A stretch of 64,000 nt of DNA, from assembly GCF_902150035.1 (NCBI RefSeq), contig NZ_LR597501.1:1-64000 (forward strand), in the 5' to 3' direction. Within the stretch, counting starts at the first letter, position 1; each line of letters begins with the position of its first letter. The position numbers were made by a program, and so were the translations under genes. Shown piece by piece: positions 63,658 to 64,000 of this stretch. The notes under the pieces were generated by a model, which saw nothing but the letters and a program-made list of their open reading frames with translations, ran no database searches and had not been told where the DNA came from. This DNA comes from Enorma burkinafasonensis. GTDB lineage: Bacteria; Actinomycetota; Coriobacteriia; Coriobacteriales; Coriobacteriaceae.

Positions 63658-64000
63658 TCAGTCCTCCTCGAGGATCAGGATGCGGTGGCAGTAGGGGCAC
63701 TCGGTGATGGCGCCCGCGCCCTTGAGGTCGTTCATCGAGGACTCGGTGAGCGTCATGCGGCAGATCGAGGGGATCGAGCCCGCGAGCCGCTCGACCGCGA
63801 GGCCCTTGTGGCGCTCGAAGGCGCGCTCGTAGCGCTCCTTAAGATCTTGGGACAGCTCGGCCATGAGCTTCTGGCGCAGGCCCTCGCAGCGCTCGATATC
63901 GGCTTGGATGCCCGCGGCGTGGTCGCGCGCGGCCTGCGCGTCGGCGAGAATCGCCTTCTCGAGCCGCGCGATGAACGAGGTGCCCTTGGCCTCGCGCTCC
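63658..64000 (-). CDS. Coiled-coil / zinc-ribbon protein, C-terminal part (partial)
   Basis: The frame is open from the right edge of the window to TGA at 63660-63658, giving the last 113 residues. A charged coiled coil (KAILADAQAARDHAAGI and on) leads into a C-terminal segment with one cysteine in SICRMTL and a CPYC pair. This is the layout of C4-type zinc-ribbon proteins (DUF164/CT398-like). The first cysteine pair appears to have lost one cysteine (CRMT where CxxC is usual). Its stop is 2 bases before the coaBC start, so the two are coupled. The function is uncertain. Confidence 0.8.
   Translation of the reverse strand, partial: EREAKGTSFIARLEKAILADAQAARDHAAGIQADIERCEGLRQKLMAELSQDLKERYERAFERHKGLAVERLAGSIPSICRMTLTESSMNDLKGAGAITECPYCHRILILEED

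Overview
The window is a GC-rich, almost fully coding piece of bacterial chromosome. It carries no insertion sequences, prophage genes or CRISPR arrays. The gene set points to Actinomycetota of the class Coriobacteriia, most like Collinsella or a close relative. The signs are an actinobacterial integration host factor (mIHF) next to gmk and rpoZ, a GarA-type FHA protein beside a MerR-type regulator, and features shared with Firmicutes (PyrR, PyrK plus class 1B PyrD, RNase Y, RNase J, SpoVS, comEA-comEC). The taxonomy is inferred from gene content and was not tested by a search.

Layout: 1-2050 holds the end of an unrecognised gene and a two-gene polysaccharide ABC exporter. 2100-7670 is the pyrimidine operon pyrR-B-C, then pyrK-D-F behind a hairpin; carAB and pyrE are not here. 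7880-10281 is mihF-gmk-rpoZ-thiI. 10547-14670 is comEA, a comEC split by an in-frame TAG, and holA. 14849-17000 is rpsT and lepA. 17119-27820 is dusB, hemW, a small membrane protein, two consecutive DnaJ genes (the first ends in membrane helices), mtaB, phoH, ybeY, dgkA, era and recO. 27987-30636 is rpsO and pnp. 30717-40189 is an acyltransferase, rnj, ftsK, a RodZ-like gene, yajQ, rimO and pgsA. 40193-49656 is cinA, recA, recX, rny, a GHKL-type ATPase, spoVS, miaB, miaA and hflX. From 49663 the strands alternate: lexA and a DUF1624 membrane protein on minus; a LysM protein, nrdR, dut and a purine permease on plus. An AT-rich gap of about 600 bases follows, then degV, a DUF1836 regulator, pepV, an NlpC/P60 hydrolase, apt, MerR, FHA, a second phosphatidyltransferase, tRNA-Pro(GGG), coaBC and a partial zinc-ribbon protein.

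Functional themes are pyrimidine synthesis and salvage, ribosome and tRNA maturation (three methylthiotransferases plus miaA, thiI, dusB, era, ybeY), RNA decay (rnj, rny, pnp), and DNA repair and the SOS response (recA, recX, lexA, recO). SOS-like boxes are visible in front of recA and between lexA and the LysM gene. Points that most merit a second look are the split comEC, the membrane-ending DnaJ paralogue, the lexA/LysM divergon, the GHKL ATPase between rny and spoVS, the composition change inside rnj, and the decayed AT-rich gap at 54 kb.
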